Shown one piece after another: positions 5,114 through 5,244 of a DNA stretch of 5,244 nt. The notes under the pieces were generated by a model. It was given only the letters and a program-made list of their open reading frames with translations. It made no database searches and was not told where the DNA came from. The stretch comes from Pseudanabaena sp. CAN_BIN31 (GTDB taxonomy: Bacteria; Cyanobacteriota; Cyanobacteriia; Pseudanabaenales; Pseudanabaenaceae). The stretch is taken from NCBI GenBank assembly GCA_026785865.1, contig JAJAZG010000181.1:1-5244 (forward strand), in the 5' to 3' direction. Within the stretch, counting starts at the first letter, position 1. Every line of letters starts with the position of its first letter. The position numbers were made by a program, and so were the translations under genes.

Positions 5114-5244
5114 GTGAAAGTATTACTTGATACCCATACGTTTCTTTCGTGAGTTGCCGATGATCCGCAAATATCCGTAACCGCTAAAAATATTATTACC
5201 AATCCAGATAACGACATTTACAAAAGCGGGATGTTAATGCGATC
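5114..5244 (+). pseudogene. PIN-domain (VapC-type) toxin, broken, 5' part
   Basis: Five bases after the antitoxin remnant, a GTG start gives VKVLLDTHTFL. This is the first strand of a PIN-domain RNase, with the metal-binding Asp in LLDTH. A TGA at 5150-5152 then stops it where homologues read LW.VA (a Trp-rich spot). The same frame continues with VADDPQISVTAKNIITNPDNDIY, again typical of VapC proteins, quoted here in outline. From about 5220 the match is lost: homologues go on with SAAS.WEI, whereas the sequence gives KSGMLMR. The gene therefore carries a nonsense change and probably a deletion, rearrangement or frameshift near the window edge. Intact relatives cleave tRNA or other RNA and pair with Phd or VapB antitoxins. 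Confidence 0.85.

Noticed and set aside
4844..5130. Opposite-strand and shifted frames over the Phd-type remnant (4844-5041 minus, 4939-5130 plus)
   Set aside because: They have no family features. The same DNA gives clear Phd motifs in the true, twice-shifted frame.

Overview
The window looks like accessory DNA from a cyanobacterium. It carries six complete copies of the octamer GCGATCGC (HIP1, the highly iterated palindrome of many cyanobacterial genomes) in 5.2 kb, plus a probable seventh cut by the right edge. An A+T-rich octamer-poor genome would give almost none by chance. The even, moderately A+T-rich composition and the gene families fit a filamentous cyanobacterium of the Pseudanabaena type, but the genus is only a guess.

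Layout. (1) 1-1164: an ISAs1-family insertion sequence with 16-bp perfect terminal inverted repeats. Its transposase gene (minus strand) is broken by two opposite frame changes around the second catalytic Asp. (2) 1165-1278: the first 38 codons of a HicB-like antitoxin gene (minus), cut by the insertion sequence. (3) 1368-2064: an intact higB-higA type II toxin-antitoxin pair (minus, toxin first). (4) 2065-2223: a divergent control region with a good sigma-70-type promoter for the next operon. (5) 2224-4557: a compact three-gene operon (plus) of unknown function. It encodes a membrane-anchored coiled-coil protein, a helical protein with a long Gly/Ala-rich hydrophobic core, and a small helical protein translationally coupled to it. 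(6) 4637-4861: a small DUF2281/VapB-like antitoxin-type protein. (7) 4872-5244: a decayed Phd/YefM antitoxin and PIN-domain (VapC) toxin pair, with two compensating frameshifts in the first and an in-frame stop in the second.

Reading. The three-gene operon sits between toxin-antitoxin modules in all stages of decay (one intact, one cut by an insertion sequence, one eroded by point changes). That setting is typical of defence or mobile islands. The operon is the best candidate here for an undescribed system, most plausibly one acting at a membrane. No nuclease, ATPase or sensor domain is visible in it, so its function remains open. The higBA pair is probably a functional, autoregulated mRNA-interferase module.
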